A DNA stretch of 64,000 nucleotides from the NCBI RefSeq assembly GCF_030815125.1, contig NZ_JAUSWH010000006.1, positions 176,671 to 240,670 on the forward strand, given 5' to 3'. This DNA is from Allorhizobium paknamense (GTDB lineage: Bacteria > Pseudomonadota > Alphaproteobacteria > Rhizobiales > Rhizobiaceae). The translations under genes were made by a program, and so were the position numbers. Each line of letters begins with the position of its first letter. Within the stretch, counting starts at the first letter, position 1. This document shows, piece by piece, positions 7,183 to 16,073 of this stretch. The notes under the pieces are model-generated. The model made no database searches. It saw only the letters and a program-made list of their open reading frames with translations, and was not told the origin of the DNA.

Positions 7183-9669
7183 ATGGAAGCAAAAAAAAGC
7201 GTTAGCAATGTAATATGGTGGTGCTGCTTTTTAGAATGCGGCGATAAAATTTACGAATCGATTTCTGAAATCGGATTAATAATTAAAAAATATGGTCACC
7301 AGTTAGTAGTAATAGGTTCGCCCGGAGATTATACAAGATATGCCGGGTTTGAACATATTGCTGTATCGGTCAGTCTCGTTGCCCAAGGTCAGGAGCTGGT
7401 AGAAATACCTGGAGCGTCATCGCTGCCAATGACACTAACCAGCTTGCCTGAGTTGCTCGAGACGGAAAGTTTTTGGACAGGCGCTAAGCCGACGTTTGAA
7501 ACCGAATTCAATATACTAAAGGCGGCAAGATTTTGGGAGAAATCATTCGAGATAATGCAGCCCTCAGTGATTATTGTATGGGGGTCAACAGCGCCGTTCT
7601 CAAGATTGTTGTTACGTATAGCAAATTTGACTCAAACGCCAAGTTATGTGGCTGAGCGTGGCCTTACCGAAAACACGTTGATGCTCAATTTGTTGGGTCA
7701 GTGTATAGTCAGTAATATAGGAACAAAGCTATCATTCATACAGAGCAAGGTTTCTGAAAAAGAAGTCGCCAAAGAATGGGAAATCATCAAGAATTACTAT
7801 AAAAATACGAAAGAACGAAATTATAAAAAATCACAAGCGAACTTAGGTGCTGCATTAATCGCTGAGAAGGCATCGGGCGGCGGTCCGAAGGTATTGTTTC
7901 TTGGAGCCTTTGATCTAGGTAGCGGACTAGCTTTTAGAGATAAAGCATTGGGAGGGAGATTTGCTCGCGCGCATTTGTCATCTCAAGAGGCGGCTCAAGC
8001 TGTTGCAAGCGCTCTAAGCTCTAATCATCCAGGCGCGATGCTTATAAACAAGGCCCATCCAGCATCACCGTATGATTTAGCCAATGATCATGAAAATATA
8101 AATATACTGAATGTGAAAGACGCAGATTTTAGAGAGTTAATCGAGGCAAGTGACGTCATTGTAACTCCAATTTCGACAACTCAAGTATACGGTTTCATAT
8201 ATGAAAAACCGGTTGTGACTCTTTCCAATAGTTTTTTTACCGGAAGAAACATCACATACGATGTAACAGAAGATTACAGTTTAGGCACTGCTCTCAACGA
8301 TGCCATAAACCACGTTGATTGGGAAAAGAAATTTAGGAGAGCAAGATCTTTAATAGTAAATCTGTTTCGGGACGAATTCGTCGGCTTAACGGACGATGTG
8401 CCTTGTCGTTTGAAGGTGGCTGATCTTGCGCGACATCTGGCGCTTTTCAAAGAGTACAGGCCCTATCAATCAGAAGACGCAAAGAGACGATTGCAGAGTT
8501 ACCGCCTGCTTGAATCTTTTGCGAAAGGACGACCAGATAATTGGTCTGCCGGACGAATCAAATCACTCCTGGGCGCTGATTGCTGGAACTCTATTGCATC
8601 AGAAATCGTCACTGAAGCAAACCACGCCTTAGAGGCGGAATTGCACGGCAGAATTGGTTTGAAGCAGATTGGGGGCGATTTAGCCGCAAATATCGAAGGA
8701 CGATTTAATGAAATCCTTGCTGATACCGCTCACGCATTAGAAGCAAGATTGCAGAGCACAATTGGCTTGAAGCGTGTTGATGGCGATCTAGCGGCCAACA
8801 TCGAGGAAGCGGTCCGGGAGGCTATTGGTGAATCACGCAGAAGCCTGGAAGCTGAGCTTGAAAGTAGAATTGGCTTGAAGCACGCTGGACACGATCTTGT
8901 CACCAGCATTGCAGATGCAGTCAGTGACCGAATTGCAGACTCTAATCGCATCTTGGAAACCGAGTTGCAGAGCAGAATTGGTTTCAGGCAATTCGGAGGC
9001 GGCTTGGCGGCAGATATTGAGGAGAATTTTCATCAGTTTCTTAGGGAGTCTCACCGGAAACTGGAGTCTGAACTACAAAACAGGATCGGCTTGGACCAAG
9101 TTGACGGAGATTTGGTTTCAAGGATCGAAACAAAATTTAAACGCACGGTCGAAGATCTGATTCTAAAATCTGAAGAGGAGCTGAAATCAGCTCATCGGGA
9201 AATTGAAAAACTTACGCAAGATATACAAAAGAGCGTAGAAAAGGAAAAGGATTATCAACGACTGATTGAGGAAATGCGTCAGCGTATCAAAACGGCCGCT
9301 GAAGAAAACGCAATAACTCAGGATATCCTTCATCAAGAAATCGAAAGCCTTAAAGCGCAAATAGAGTTGATTGAAGGTATCGTTCAAGAGACTCAGAACG
9401 CTCATATGGCACTGGAAAAAGCTCACGCTGACGCAAAAGCTTCTGCTGAAATAGTTGCTACTTGGGTGGTTAGTTACACTCGCAAAAGACATGGCACTAG
9501 CTATATCGGAGCGTGGGGGCTTAAAAAAAATTCAGAGGTGGTTTGGGAGATAAATCCTGTAAAATACCTGATAGCGAATCCGGACGTAGCAGAGGCGGGC
9601 GTTGATCCGCTCGATCACTGGCAGCGCCATGGAAAGCATGAAGGACGAAGCAGGGGGACCGAGAGCTAA
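7183..9669 (+). CDS. Capsule-synthesis-like protein with 36-residue repeats and coiled coil
   Basis: This 828-residue protein has four parts. Residues 1-430 look like a capsular polysaccharide biosynthesis or glycosyltransferase-type Rossmann protein (N-K-A-H-P-A-S-P near 286, then D-V-I-V-T-P-I-S-T-T-Q-V-Y-G-F). Residues 483-662 are five tandem 36-residue repeats with core R-I-G-L-K-x-x-G-G-D-L. Residues ~660-765 form a charged coiled coil. The end is one P-D-V-A-E-A-G-V-D-P-L-D-H-W unit related to repeats in the glycosyltransferase at 13000-15414. It is AT-rich compared with the flanking DNA. A role in surface glycan assembly is inferred; the repeats and coil may tether it to partners. No activity can be read with certainty. 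Confidence 0.65.
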   Translation: MEAKKSVSNVIWWCCFLECGDKIYESISEIGLIIKKYGHQLVVIGSPGDYTRYAGFEHIAVSVSLVAQGQELVEIPGASSLPMTLTSLPELLETESFWTGAKPTFETEFNILKAARFWEKSFEIMQPSVIIVWGSTAPFSRLLLRIANLTQTPSYVAERGLTENTLMLNLLGQCIVSNIGTKLSFIQSKVSEKEVAKEWEIIKNYYKNTKERNYKKSQANLGAALIAEKASGGGPKVLFLGAFDLGSGLAFRDKALGGRFARAHLSSQEAAQAVASALSSNHPGAMLINKAHPASPYDLANDHENINILNVKDADFRELIEASDVIVTPISTTQVYGFIYEKPVVTLSNSFFTGRNITYDVTEDYSLGTALNDAINHVDWEKKFRRARSLIVNLFRDEFVGLTDDVPCRLKVADLARHLALFKEYRPYQSEDAKRRLQSYRLLESFAKGRPDNWSAGRIKSLLGADCWNSIASEIVTEANHALEAELHGRIGLKQIGGDLAANIEGRFNEILADTAHALEARLQSTIGLKRVDGDLAANIEEAVREAIGESRRSLEAELESRIGLKHAGHDLVTSIADAVSDRIADSNRILETELQSRIGFRQFGGGLAADIEENFHQFLRESHRKLESELQNRIGLDQVDGDLVSRIETKFKRTVEDLILKSEEELKSAHREIEKLTQDIQKSVEKEKDYQRLIEEMRQRIKTAAEENAITQDILHQEIESLKAQIELIEGIVQETQNAHMALEKAHADAKASAEIVATWVVSYTRKRHGTSYIGAWGLKKNSEVVWEINPVKYLIANPDVAEAGVDPLDHWQRHGKHEGRSRGTES
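8629..9168 (+). repeat. Five tandem 108-bp repeats inside the capsule-like gene
   Basis: Five units of exactly 108 bases (36 codons) follow one another without gaps. Each begins L-E-[AST]-[ER]-L and contains R-I-G-[LF] (T-I-G-L in the second unit) and a G-D-L-like turn, then an amphipathic helix. The units differ from one another, so they are old duplications rather than recent slippage. Confidence 0.85.
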
Positions 9670-9737
9670 TTCATGCGGCTACCGAAAATGGCGCCACTGA
9701 GTTTTGCGTCCAATTATTTAAAAGGTAAAATGCCAAA

Positions 9738-11078
9738 ATGACGCTGACAGACAAGAAGCTGAAAATAGTCGCCTTTGTGCCTGCAAAGGGTGAAAGTTCT
9801 CGTGTTCCGTCGAAGAACACGAGAATTCTGGATGGCGATTTATTGTTCCGCAGGAAACTAAAACAACTCCTACGATGCCCGCTGATTGACGAGGTCTGGC
9901 TCGACACCGAATCCGATGAAATAATTGCTCTTGCAGAAGGCCTGCCTGTCAAAGTTCTGAAGAGGGATCCTACGCTGGCAACTAATGCCACTGATGGACA
10001 TGAGATGTTCGCTAATGAGTGTGCTGCCACGCCAGATGCAGATATCGTGATACAAGCGCTGTGCACTGCCCCTTTTCTCGATGAAGTTGGCATATCGCGC
10101 GCAATTGAGGAGCTGTTGGCTCACCCGGAAAACGATAGTCTGGTTGCGACGCGTAAGGTTCGCCAATATTCTTGGGATGAAGGAAGACCGAGCTACGGAA
10201 CAGGCCGTATTCCGAACAGCAGTGACCTGAAGCAAATCACCTTGGAATGCATGAGCCTTTATATGGTGAGGAGAACAAGTGAGGCGTTTAACAAGCGTCG
10301 CTTTGGCACCTCTCCTCTGCTATTTGAACTCGCCGAAATCGAAGATCTCGATATCAACTATGAGGCAGATTTGGAGTTGGCTGAGACCATCTGTCTGGGC
10401 CGACGCATGCGAGAGTTCAACTACTTTCGCTTGATCAAGCATCATCTTTCATCGTCAATTATTTCAGATGTTTCCAAAGAGATGGGATATTCGTTCATGC
10501 TGGACCCAGCATTGCGCGAGATATCAGAAGGTAAGATTCTCGGGCGTGTCAAAACCTTGCGCTTGGGCGGTTTGCGAGCGGAAGAGCGGAACATCCACGA
10601 AAGTGACGCTTGGAAGGGGATATATAAGGCGCTTAAGTCGTACAGCTTTGTACGCACTGGAGATGTGATTGTTGTCGAAAATGAAGTTCCAGGGCGCGCC
10701 TATTTCGGCGATTTAAATTGCCATCTTGCAATCCGTGCCGGTGCGGTCGGTGTTTTGGTGGATGGTTTTACGCGCGACGTAAGTCATGTGAAAGCCATGG
10801 GAATGCCAGTTTATGCGCGTGGCGCGTGGAGCAATGACATCAAATATGAAGGCACCACATTATCTTACAATTTGCCAATTACGGTCGGGGGAGTGTCCGC
10901 CTCAAACGATGATGTAATTTTTGCAGATTCCGAGGGAGTGTTGATCATTCCCCAGGATATTTGGCCTCAAGTACTGGAGCGTGCATTGCAGGCAGTTTCG
11001 AATGAATCCGGCATACGCACCAAGCTTATAAACGGCGCTGCCGTTGCTGAAATTATTGATGAACACGGGTTTTTCTGA
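9738..11078 (+). CDS. CMP-sugar synthetase (NeuA-like) fused to an RraA-like domain
   Basis: Residues 1 to about 215 match the acylneuraminate cytidylyltransferase fold, with the nucleotide-binding start F-V-P-A-K-G-E-S-S-R-V-P-S-K-N and a D-L-D-I-N-Y segment near residue 200. This family activates nonulosonic or Kdo-type sugars with CTP. Residues from about 310 to 446 resemble RraA / demethylmenaquinone-methyltransferase-like proteins: A-Y-F-G-D-L, G-A-V-G-V-L-V-D-G-F-T-R-D and G-V-S-A-S-N-D-D-V. The RraA fold includes aldolases acting on keto acids, so the fusion could couple making or recycling of an alpha-keto acid sugar with its activation; that is inference. It is AT-rich and ends at a strong hairpin. 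Confidence 0.75.
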   Translation: MTLTDKKLKIVAFVPAKGESSRVPSKNTRILDGDLLFRRKLKQLLRCPLIDEVWLDTESDEIIALAEGLPVKVLKRDPTLATNATDGHEMFANECAATPDADIVIQALCTAPFLDEVGISRAIEELLAHPENDSLVATRKVRQYSWDEGRPSYGTGRIPNSSDLKQITLECMSLYMVRRTSEAFNKRRFGTSPLLFELAEIEDLDINYEADLELAETICLGRRMREFNYFRLIKHHLSSSIISDVSKEMGYSFMLDPALREISEGKILGRVKTLRLGGLRAEERNIHESDAWKGIYKALKSYSFVRTGDVIVVENEVPGRAYFGDLNCHLAIRAGAVGVLVDGFTRDVSHVKAMGMPVYARGAWSNDIKYEGTTLSYNLPITVGGVSASNDDVIFADSEGVLIIPQDIWPQVLERALQAVSNESGIRTKLINGAAVAEIIDEHGFF

Positions 11079-11111
11079 GTCATTACGTGTTCATATGGCC
11101 GTGCATTTTCA

Positions 11112-11138
11112 AAGCCGCCCCCCTAATAGGGGCGGCTT
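11112..11138 (+). terminator. Bidirectional rho-independent terminator
   Basis: A perfect 10-bp stem (AAGCCGCCCC with GGGGCGGCTT) with a 7-base loop is followed by a T-rich tract. It lies between convergent genes ending at 11078 (+) and 11155 (-) and can serve both. Confidence 0.85.
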
Positions 11139-11154
11139 ATTTTGTCATGTATTT

Positions 11155-12942
11155 TCAGCCTAAGGTCGCCGTTGCAAGCAGGTCGAAGTTTTTGGAACTA
11201 CCCCATGCATCGAAGTTTTTCACCTCTTCAAATTGGGCCAGCTGCTCTTTGGTTGCGCTTGATAGATATTCTATAAACGGTTGGATGGCGTCTATTGGGG
11301 GGATTTGTAATCCAAGTTTCAGATGCAAATTACGGTACTTTTCATAAAATTTAGCCATTCCGCGCATCAAAGACGGACTTGCTCTGTTTTCTACCTGAGT
11401 CAGAGAACGACCCTTATCGAGGACAAAGCCAATTTCGCTTTCAGAAGAGCTATAAGAGTAGCCGATCACTGAGGCATGTGGCGCTGTAAACATCAATTCC
11501 GCAATCACACGATTTTGGTAAATTGATCGGATCTTGCTTTCAGCAAACTTATCGCTATTCAGCAAACTCTTCATCCGCAACGTTTTGCTGCGTTCTACCC
11601 GCTCAGGCGTGTCAACAAGGCAAAGAAAGTATCCTACCAATTCGACGTCGAGCAATTCGGTAAGTGCCCGTGATAGGGCTTCCAAAGTCGTTCCCGACCA
11701 TCCTACGTCAACCAAGCCGATCTTCGTTCCCTGTTTGATGCCAAGACTTGTCAGGTAGTTAAACAGCGCCTTCCTGTTTTCTGCCGCGCGATTAATTATG
11801 GGCCACTTATACGCTACCAAGAAGTCCAAGAGCTTATCCAGGTTTTCTTGCGTTATCGGCACATCGTCGCCTAGCCCAATGTCGCTAAGAAACTTCGGGG
11901 ATGGGCATTCGACGTCAATCCGCTCTAGGACTTCGTGGGTACTTAACCCAAAGCAACCTGAGACAAGAAAAGGCAAAAACTCATCAAAGTTGTCGAGCGT
12001 AATGGCACTCATATTAAACGATGTTCGAGAGCCTTTAAAATAATTCGTTTTTATATCATGGCATTCAAAGAGGTCTTTGCTGACTTCATTTAGAATATAC
12101 CCGTCGCGTGATACGAATAACAGATGATCAATGTCATCTTTTTTTGCTTCAGTCTCAAGGAATCCCACAAAAGCAGATAATGCTGGCCCCCCATACTTAA
12201 AGCCGATCTCCTCAAAATTATCCGCGAATGTCGTTTTTTCAGTCCTGTAAAGAGAAAACGCTAGAGATTCTGAAAATCCGGCAGGAGTTTTCGGTTCGTC
12301 TCTCAACTCAACGTAGTGGAACGTGTTGAACAATTTCTCTTTTGCTCGTTCTACGTCTGATCTGAGGCTGTCGCCGATGTGTAGGATACGGGCAGGATCG
12401 ACGCCCAAGGATCGCGCGGCCAACGAAAAAATTTCTCCGTCATCGCGTTTGGTCGCGTTCAGATCACAGGAAACAAAGATCTCGTCAAACTCCAATTGGT
12501 GCCTGGCGAGCAGCCTCTCGAAAAAATCCTTTGGAAGGTACATGTCCGAAATTACAGCGACCTTCTTTGTCTTTCGACAAAACTGATAAAATTCAATCAT
12601 TTCGCTGTTTGGATGTAAAAGCATTTCCTCCAGTTCAACTTCAAAATCTCTGACTTTTTGCTTTGTTAAAACAGGTAGGTCAAAGCATGTATATATATCG
12701 TCAAACAGAATTTCCTTCCTGTTTTCCGAATGCATTTTCTCGAACCCAAGCCTTTGAGCATTTTGACGGAGCGCCCTGAAATTCTCTATTTTGAATTTTT
12801 GCCCAATTCCGTCAAACAGGTCTTCGGGGTCGCGAAGAGGCCGCACAAATAGCGTGTCAAAGAAATCAAACGTGACAGCGTCGATTGTATGCTGCAACTT
12901 ATTGTATTCCGAAAAAATGTCGAGCCGCTCGTTCAAATTCAT
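11155..12942 (-). CDS. HAD-superfamily hydrolase, large COG5610-type
   Basis: This 595-residue protein begins with a haloacid-dehalogenase domain. Motif I is F-D-F-F-D-T at residues 25-30 with the nucleophile Asp26, motif II lies in V-A-V-I-S-D-M-Y, and motif IV in I-L-H-I-G-D-S-L-R-S-D-V. The second half has H-L-L-F-V-S-R-D-G-Y and V-D-V-G-W-S-G-T-T, as in large HAD proteins of polysaccharide loci. It probably acts on a phosphorylated sugar or intermediate, but the substrate is unknown. It lies downstream of the glycosyltransferase on the same strand, 57 bases away, so the two are likely co-transcribed. It is AT-rich like the rest of the cargo. Confidence 0.7.
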   Translation of the reverse strand: MNLNERLDIFSEYNKLQHTIDAVTFDFFDTLFVRPLRDPEDLFDGIGQKFKIENFRALRQNAQRLGFEKMHSENRKEILFDDIYTCFDLPVLTKQKVRDFEVELEEMLLHPNSEMIEFYQFCRKTKKVAVISDMYLPKDFFERLLARHQLEFDEIFVSCDLNATKRDDGEIFSLAARSLGVDPARILHIGDSLRSDVERAKEKLFNTFHYVELRDEPKTPAGFSESLAFSLYRTEKTTFADNFEEIGFKYGGPALSAFVGFLETEAKKDDIDHLLFVSRDGYILNEVSKDLFECHDIKTNYFKGSRTSFNMSAITLDNFDEFLPFLVSGCFGLSTHEVLERIDVECPSPKFLSDIGLGDDVPITQENLDKLLDFLVAYKWPIINRAAENRKALFNYLTSLGIKQGTKIGLVDVGWSGTTLEALSRALTELLDVELVGYFLCLVDTPERVERSKTLRMKSLLNSDKFAESKIRSIYQNRVIAELMFTAPHASVIGYSYSSSESEIGFVLDKGRSLTQVENRASPSLMRGMAKFYEKYRNLHLKLGLQIPPIDAIQPFIEYLSSATKEQLAQFEEVKNFDAWGSSKNFDLLATATLG

Positions 12943-12999
12943 ATTCTCCTGCTTTCAACGCACCGCGGATTGGCTTTAATAACCCCTTGTCTCGTTTGA

Positions 13000-15414
13000 T
13001 TAAAACGGTCTCCATTTGGTGGCTAAATCAAACTGTACGTCCAAGGGGTGCATGTTCACGTTATAGTAGGGATCATGCTGGAAAAGGTCCGGATGCTTGC
13101 AGTAAAGATTGTGCCTTTCCTGTTTGAGCCTTTCGAATTTTTCCGAGTTTTCGTGATCAATTCCGCGGGAGACCGATTCATGATGGATAACTTGAACAAT
13201 GGGCAGATTGACGTTGTGCCAACCCGCCTTTTTCAGCCGGAAACACAGGTCAATGTCATTATATGCGACCGGAAAGCCCTCATCGAAACCACCTACACTC
13301 CAAAACTTGTGTTTCTCGATCGCCATCAAAGCGCCGGTTACAGCAATCCAGTTGTAAGGCAGTACCGAGCGACCAAAATAGCCAGGAAAATCGGGAGTTT
13401 GGCGAGCAAATGCATGACAAGGGCCCGGCTGCAGATTCAGTATACCATTATGCTGAATTGAGTTTTCCTCACCGTAAATAAGTTTTGCTCCTACTGCGCC
13501 AGCGTGTGCAAGCTGCGCGTGACCGGTAATTGCGCCCAGCCAATCTCCTTCCAAAATTTCTGTGTCGTCATTCAGGAAGACGTAGACATCTCCAGCAGCC
13601 TTGGATGCCCCATAATTGCATAACTCGGAAAAATTGAACGGTGCGTCACGAGTTAGGACGGTTATTGCCGAGTTACGGTTTATCTCGTCCAGATAATTAA
13701 TTGTTCTTTCTTCGGAGGAGCCGTTGTTAATCACGACGATTTCAAAATTTTTGTAAAGGGTATTGCTCAGAATGCTGGAAATGCACTCCGATAAATAGGG
13801 GAAATTGTTTTTCGTCGGGATGATTATGGAAACAAGGGTGCCTGGCTTCGGAAGATAAACGGGGGTGTAGTGGCTAGGAAGGGCATCCACATGGACCATC
13901 GAACCCGAGTGATTTCTGCGCTTAAGCGCGTTGCTCCTCGCCAATCTCCCATGTTCGACAGCTTTAGGCTTCGCATTGAGATCTGCCGCTATCGAATTGG
14001 GAATTATTCTCCAATGATACAGCACTTTCGCAATGTGCTCAATTCTGGAGGCTTTCTCGCTGACTTTGAGGATAAAATCCCAATCTTGAGCTCCATCCAA
14101 ACTAGGATCAAGCGGGCCTGCGCTAAGCGCCAAAGAGCGTTTGACGCATGAAACGTGGCAGGTGTACATCGTTGACATTAGCGTGTCGGGAGACCAATCC
14201 GGCTTGAAAAACGGCTGGACGAAATTCCCGTGCTCGTCGATTTTGTCCTCGTCGGAGTAAATGAAATCAGCCGTCGTTTCGTGGATTCGTTTGGCCAGTT
14301 CATATAGGCAGTCGCTCGTCAACTCGTCATCGTGATCAAGAAAGACGATGTAGTCACCGCGTGCCGCTGATATCCCTACATTGGTAGCCCCTGCGATCCC
14401 CTGATTTGAAGGAGTCTCTACGAGCTTAACGCGCGAGTCCCCCCGGCTAATTCGGGCGAGATCAGAGGGCACCCGTGCTTCAGTGCTATGATCATCTACG
14501 AATATCAGTTCCCAGTTGGGGTACCATTGCGATTTAACGCTTTCGTAGGCCTTGTCTAGCAAGCCAATAGGCGTGTTATAGACGGGCACAATGATACTGA
14601 ACTTAATCTGTGCGGAGTTCCTCTGGATAAACTCCAAAGCCGATGGGCGGGGTCTTAAGGGGATATATGTATACGGCATTCGATCAAGTGAGAGCGAATA
14701 ACTGTTTTTCCCCGCATTGAAGCTCACGAACGTGTCGGTGCGTGCACCCGGATTCGGACGCCAAGGCTGACCTTCTTTTATGCCGTAATACACATAATGA
14801 TAAATTGCGCTCATGTTTGCTGCCTGGACATCTGGCCGGAGCTTCAGATACCATTCAGAGTCAAACATACTGTTGGGCATCCGCCCTTCTTGAATTCCGT
14901 GTCGTAAGAAATGAAGAAGAGGGTTCATTCCCTGCTTTTTGACATCAGGATAAGTGTCAAGATACCAGCCGCTATCAAAAAATGAGTGAGGATTACGGCC
15001 TTCCTTGGCTCCAAACTTCATATAATGCGCGAGCGGAGACATCCCCTTCTGTTTGACGTCCGCATATGCTTCGAGATAATAAACAGTTGAAAAAAGAGGG
15101 TTCGGATCACGCCCTTCCTGTTCGCCATACTTCCGGAAGTGAACCCAAGGATTAATTCCCGCATTAGCGACATCGGGATAGGTGGAAACGTACCAATTTT
15201 CATCAAAAAACTTTGGTGCACTGCCGAATCTTACCCTGTCGATACACGTTATTAAGGGTCTCGCTATTTTATAAAATAAATTTTTCCTGTGGCGAGATGT
15301 TAATAAATTAATATTGCTTTGCATAACCGCAATTTCTGCGTTAAGTGCATTTATTTCAGCTCTGCTTCTCTGAATTTCTGCAAGAATTGTGTCCAGTTTA
15401 TCTTCTTTTTTCAT
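13000..15414 (-). CDS. Two-domain GT2 glycosyltransferase with four N-terminal repeats
   Basis: I chose the ATG at 15414 (M-K-K-E-D-K, 804 residues); a TTG at 15513 would add 33 residues but has no clear ribosome site. Domains in order: a short coiled coil (residues 1-40), four 38-residue repeats at about 70-221 of the form W-Y-L-x-x-Y-P-D-V, then a GT2 domain from about 271 (S-I-I-V-P-V-Y-N, acceptor motif F-L-D-H-D-D-E), then a second GT2 domain (S-I-I-I-P-T-K-N, F-L-N-D-D-T-E). Each domain would transfer one sugar from a nucleotide donor, so the protein could build a disaccharide unit of a surface polysaccharide. It is cytoplasmic or membrane-associated with no signal peptide. The repeat is shared with the capsule-like protein at 7183-9669. 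Confidence 0.8.
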   Translation of the reverse strand: MKKEDKLDTILAEIQRSRAEINALNAEIAVMQSNINLLTSRHRKNLFYKIARPLITCIDRVRFGSAPKFFDENWYVSTYPDVANAGINPWVHFRKYGEQEGRDPNPLFSTVYYLEAYADVKQKGMSPLAHYMKFGAKEGRNPHSFFDSGWYLDTYPDVKKQGMNPLLHFLRHGIQEGRMPNSMFDSEWYLKLRPDVQAANMSAIYHYVYYGIKEGQPWRPNPGARTDTFVSFNAGKNSYSLSLDRMPYTYIPLRPRPSALEFIQRNSAQIKFSIIVPVYNTPIGLLDKAYESVKSQWYPNWELIFVDDHSTEARVPSDLARISRGDSRVKLVETPSNQGIAGATNVGISAARGDYIVFLDHDDELTSDCLYELAKRIHETTADFIYSDEDKIDEHGNFVQPFFKPDWSPDTLMSTMYTCHVSCVKRSLALSAGPLDPSLDGAQDWDFILKVSEKASRIEHIAKVLYHWRIIPNSIAADLNAKPKAVEHGRLARSNALKRRNHSGSMVHVDALPSHYTPVYLPKPGTLVSIIIPTKNNFPYLSECISSILSNTLYKNFEIVVINNGSSEERTINYLDEINRNSAITVLTRDAPFNFSELCNYGASKAAGDVYVFLNDDTEILEGDWLGAITGHAQLAHAGAVGAKLIYGEENSIQHNGILNLQPGPCHAFARQTPDFPGYFGRSVLPYNWIAVTGALMAIEKHKFWSVGGFDEGFPVAYNDIDLCFRLKKAGWHNVNLPIVQVIHHESVSRGIDHENSEKFERLKQERHNLYCKHPDLFQHDPYYNVNMHPLDVQFDLATKWRPF
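14752..15207 (-). repeat. Four 38-residue PDV/EGR repeats in the glycosyltransferase
   Basis: Four consecutive 114-base units encode F-D-x-x-W-Y-L-x-x-Y-P-D-V, then G-x-N-P-L-x-H-F and G-x-x-E-G-R (the last unit is more diverged, ending E-G-Q). A fifth related unit stands alone at the C-terminus of the protein encoded at 7183-9669. The spacing of 38 residues is constant. Confidence 0.85.
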
Positions 15415-16073
15415 GTGGCGTCTGACTTCTTTTTTATCTTGCAGTAATGCAAAGGTGATATTTAGATGAGACCGTTCGGATTGAAAGCGGGCGTCATCTG
15501 TGGGTGTTATCAAATGTCACTTACGGGCGACCCTTTTTGCAAAACTTGCATTAGATTTATCTAATTCATACTGTTTGCAGCTAGGTAGCATCTAATCTTG
15601 TTTGGAGTGTGAGTAAATTTTTTTTGGCGGTGCGGCGACATTTCGGTGCGTTTTTAAACAAAATTTCGACTCGTGAAAAAATGCGAGTTTGAATGAGTGA
15701 GATTGGGAAGGGACCATGTCAGCTACTTTTGCTGACAAAGTCCGAGGTCATTGGGCAGGCTTAGCAAAAAGGGCGCTACAGTAGGTGCCTATTATGCGTT
15801 ACCCACGCTTCTCAATAGGCTTCATTAAATCAAGAAAAAGAAGATCGATTGCACAAGGCTCTGATTTTTCCAGCTCAATTCTCGCGTTTCAAACGTGGGA
15901 CACGCTCTCTGTAAACTATTGTTTTTCCAAGGGAATGGGAATGGGGTGCCTGGGACACATCACACCATATTTTGCAGGCGTTGTCTCGTCCGTTACATTC
16001 GTCTCGACCGCACCAAAGAACCCGGCCTTGAGCCGGGTTCTTGCTTTTATCCAGGTTCTTCCGCTGAACTTTT
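15415..16073. other. AT-rich non-coding border of the cargo region
   Basis: About 650 bases without a credible gene. It contains a perfect 7-bp stem with a 7-base loop at 15717-15737 (TGTCAGC/GCTGACA), a weaker ACTCG/CGAGT hairpin at about 15668-15688, and T-rich runs. The short frames seen here have no ribosome sites and no protein-like composition. The promoter of the glycosyltransferase must lie in its left part. Composition returns to GC-rich after about 15.95 kb, so the cargo boundary is probably here. I find no tRNA or direct repeat that would mark an attachment site. Confidence 0.45.
16016..16042 (-). terminator. Terminator hairpin after the BON-domain gene
   Basis: A perfect 11-bp stem (AAGAACCCGGC/GCCGGGTTCTT) with a 5-base loop lies 32 bases past the stop of the BON gene. 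The T-richer flank is on the + strand (GCTTTTAT), so it may also stop + strand transcription out of the cargo region. Confidence 0.6.
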
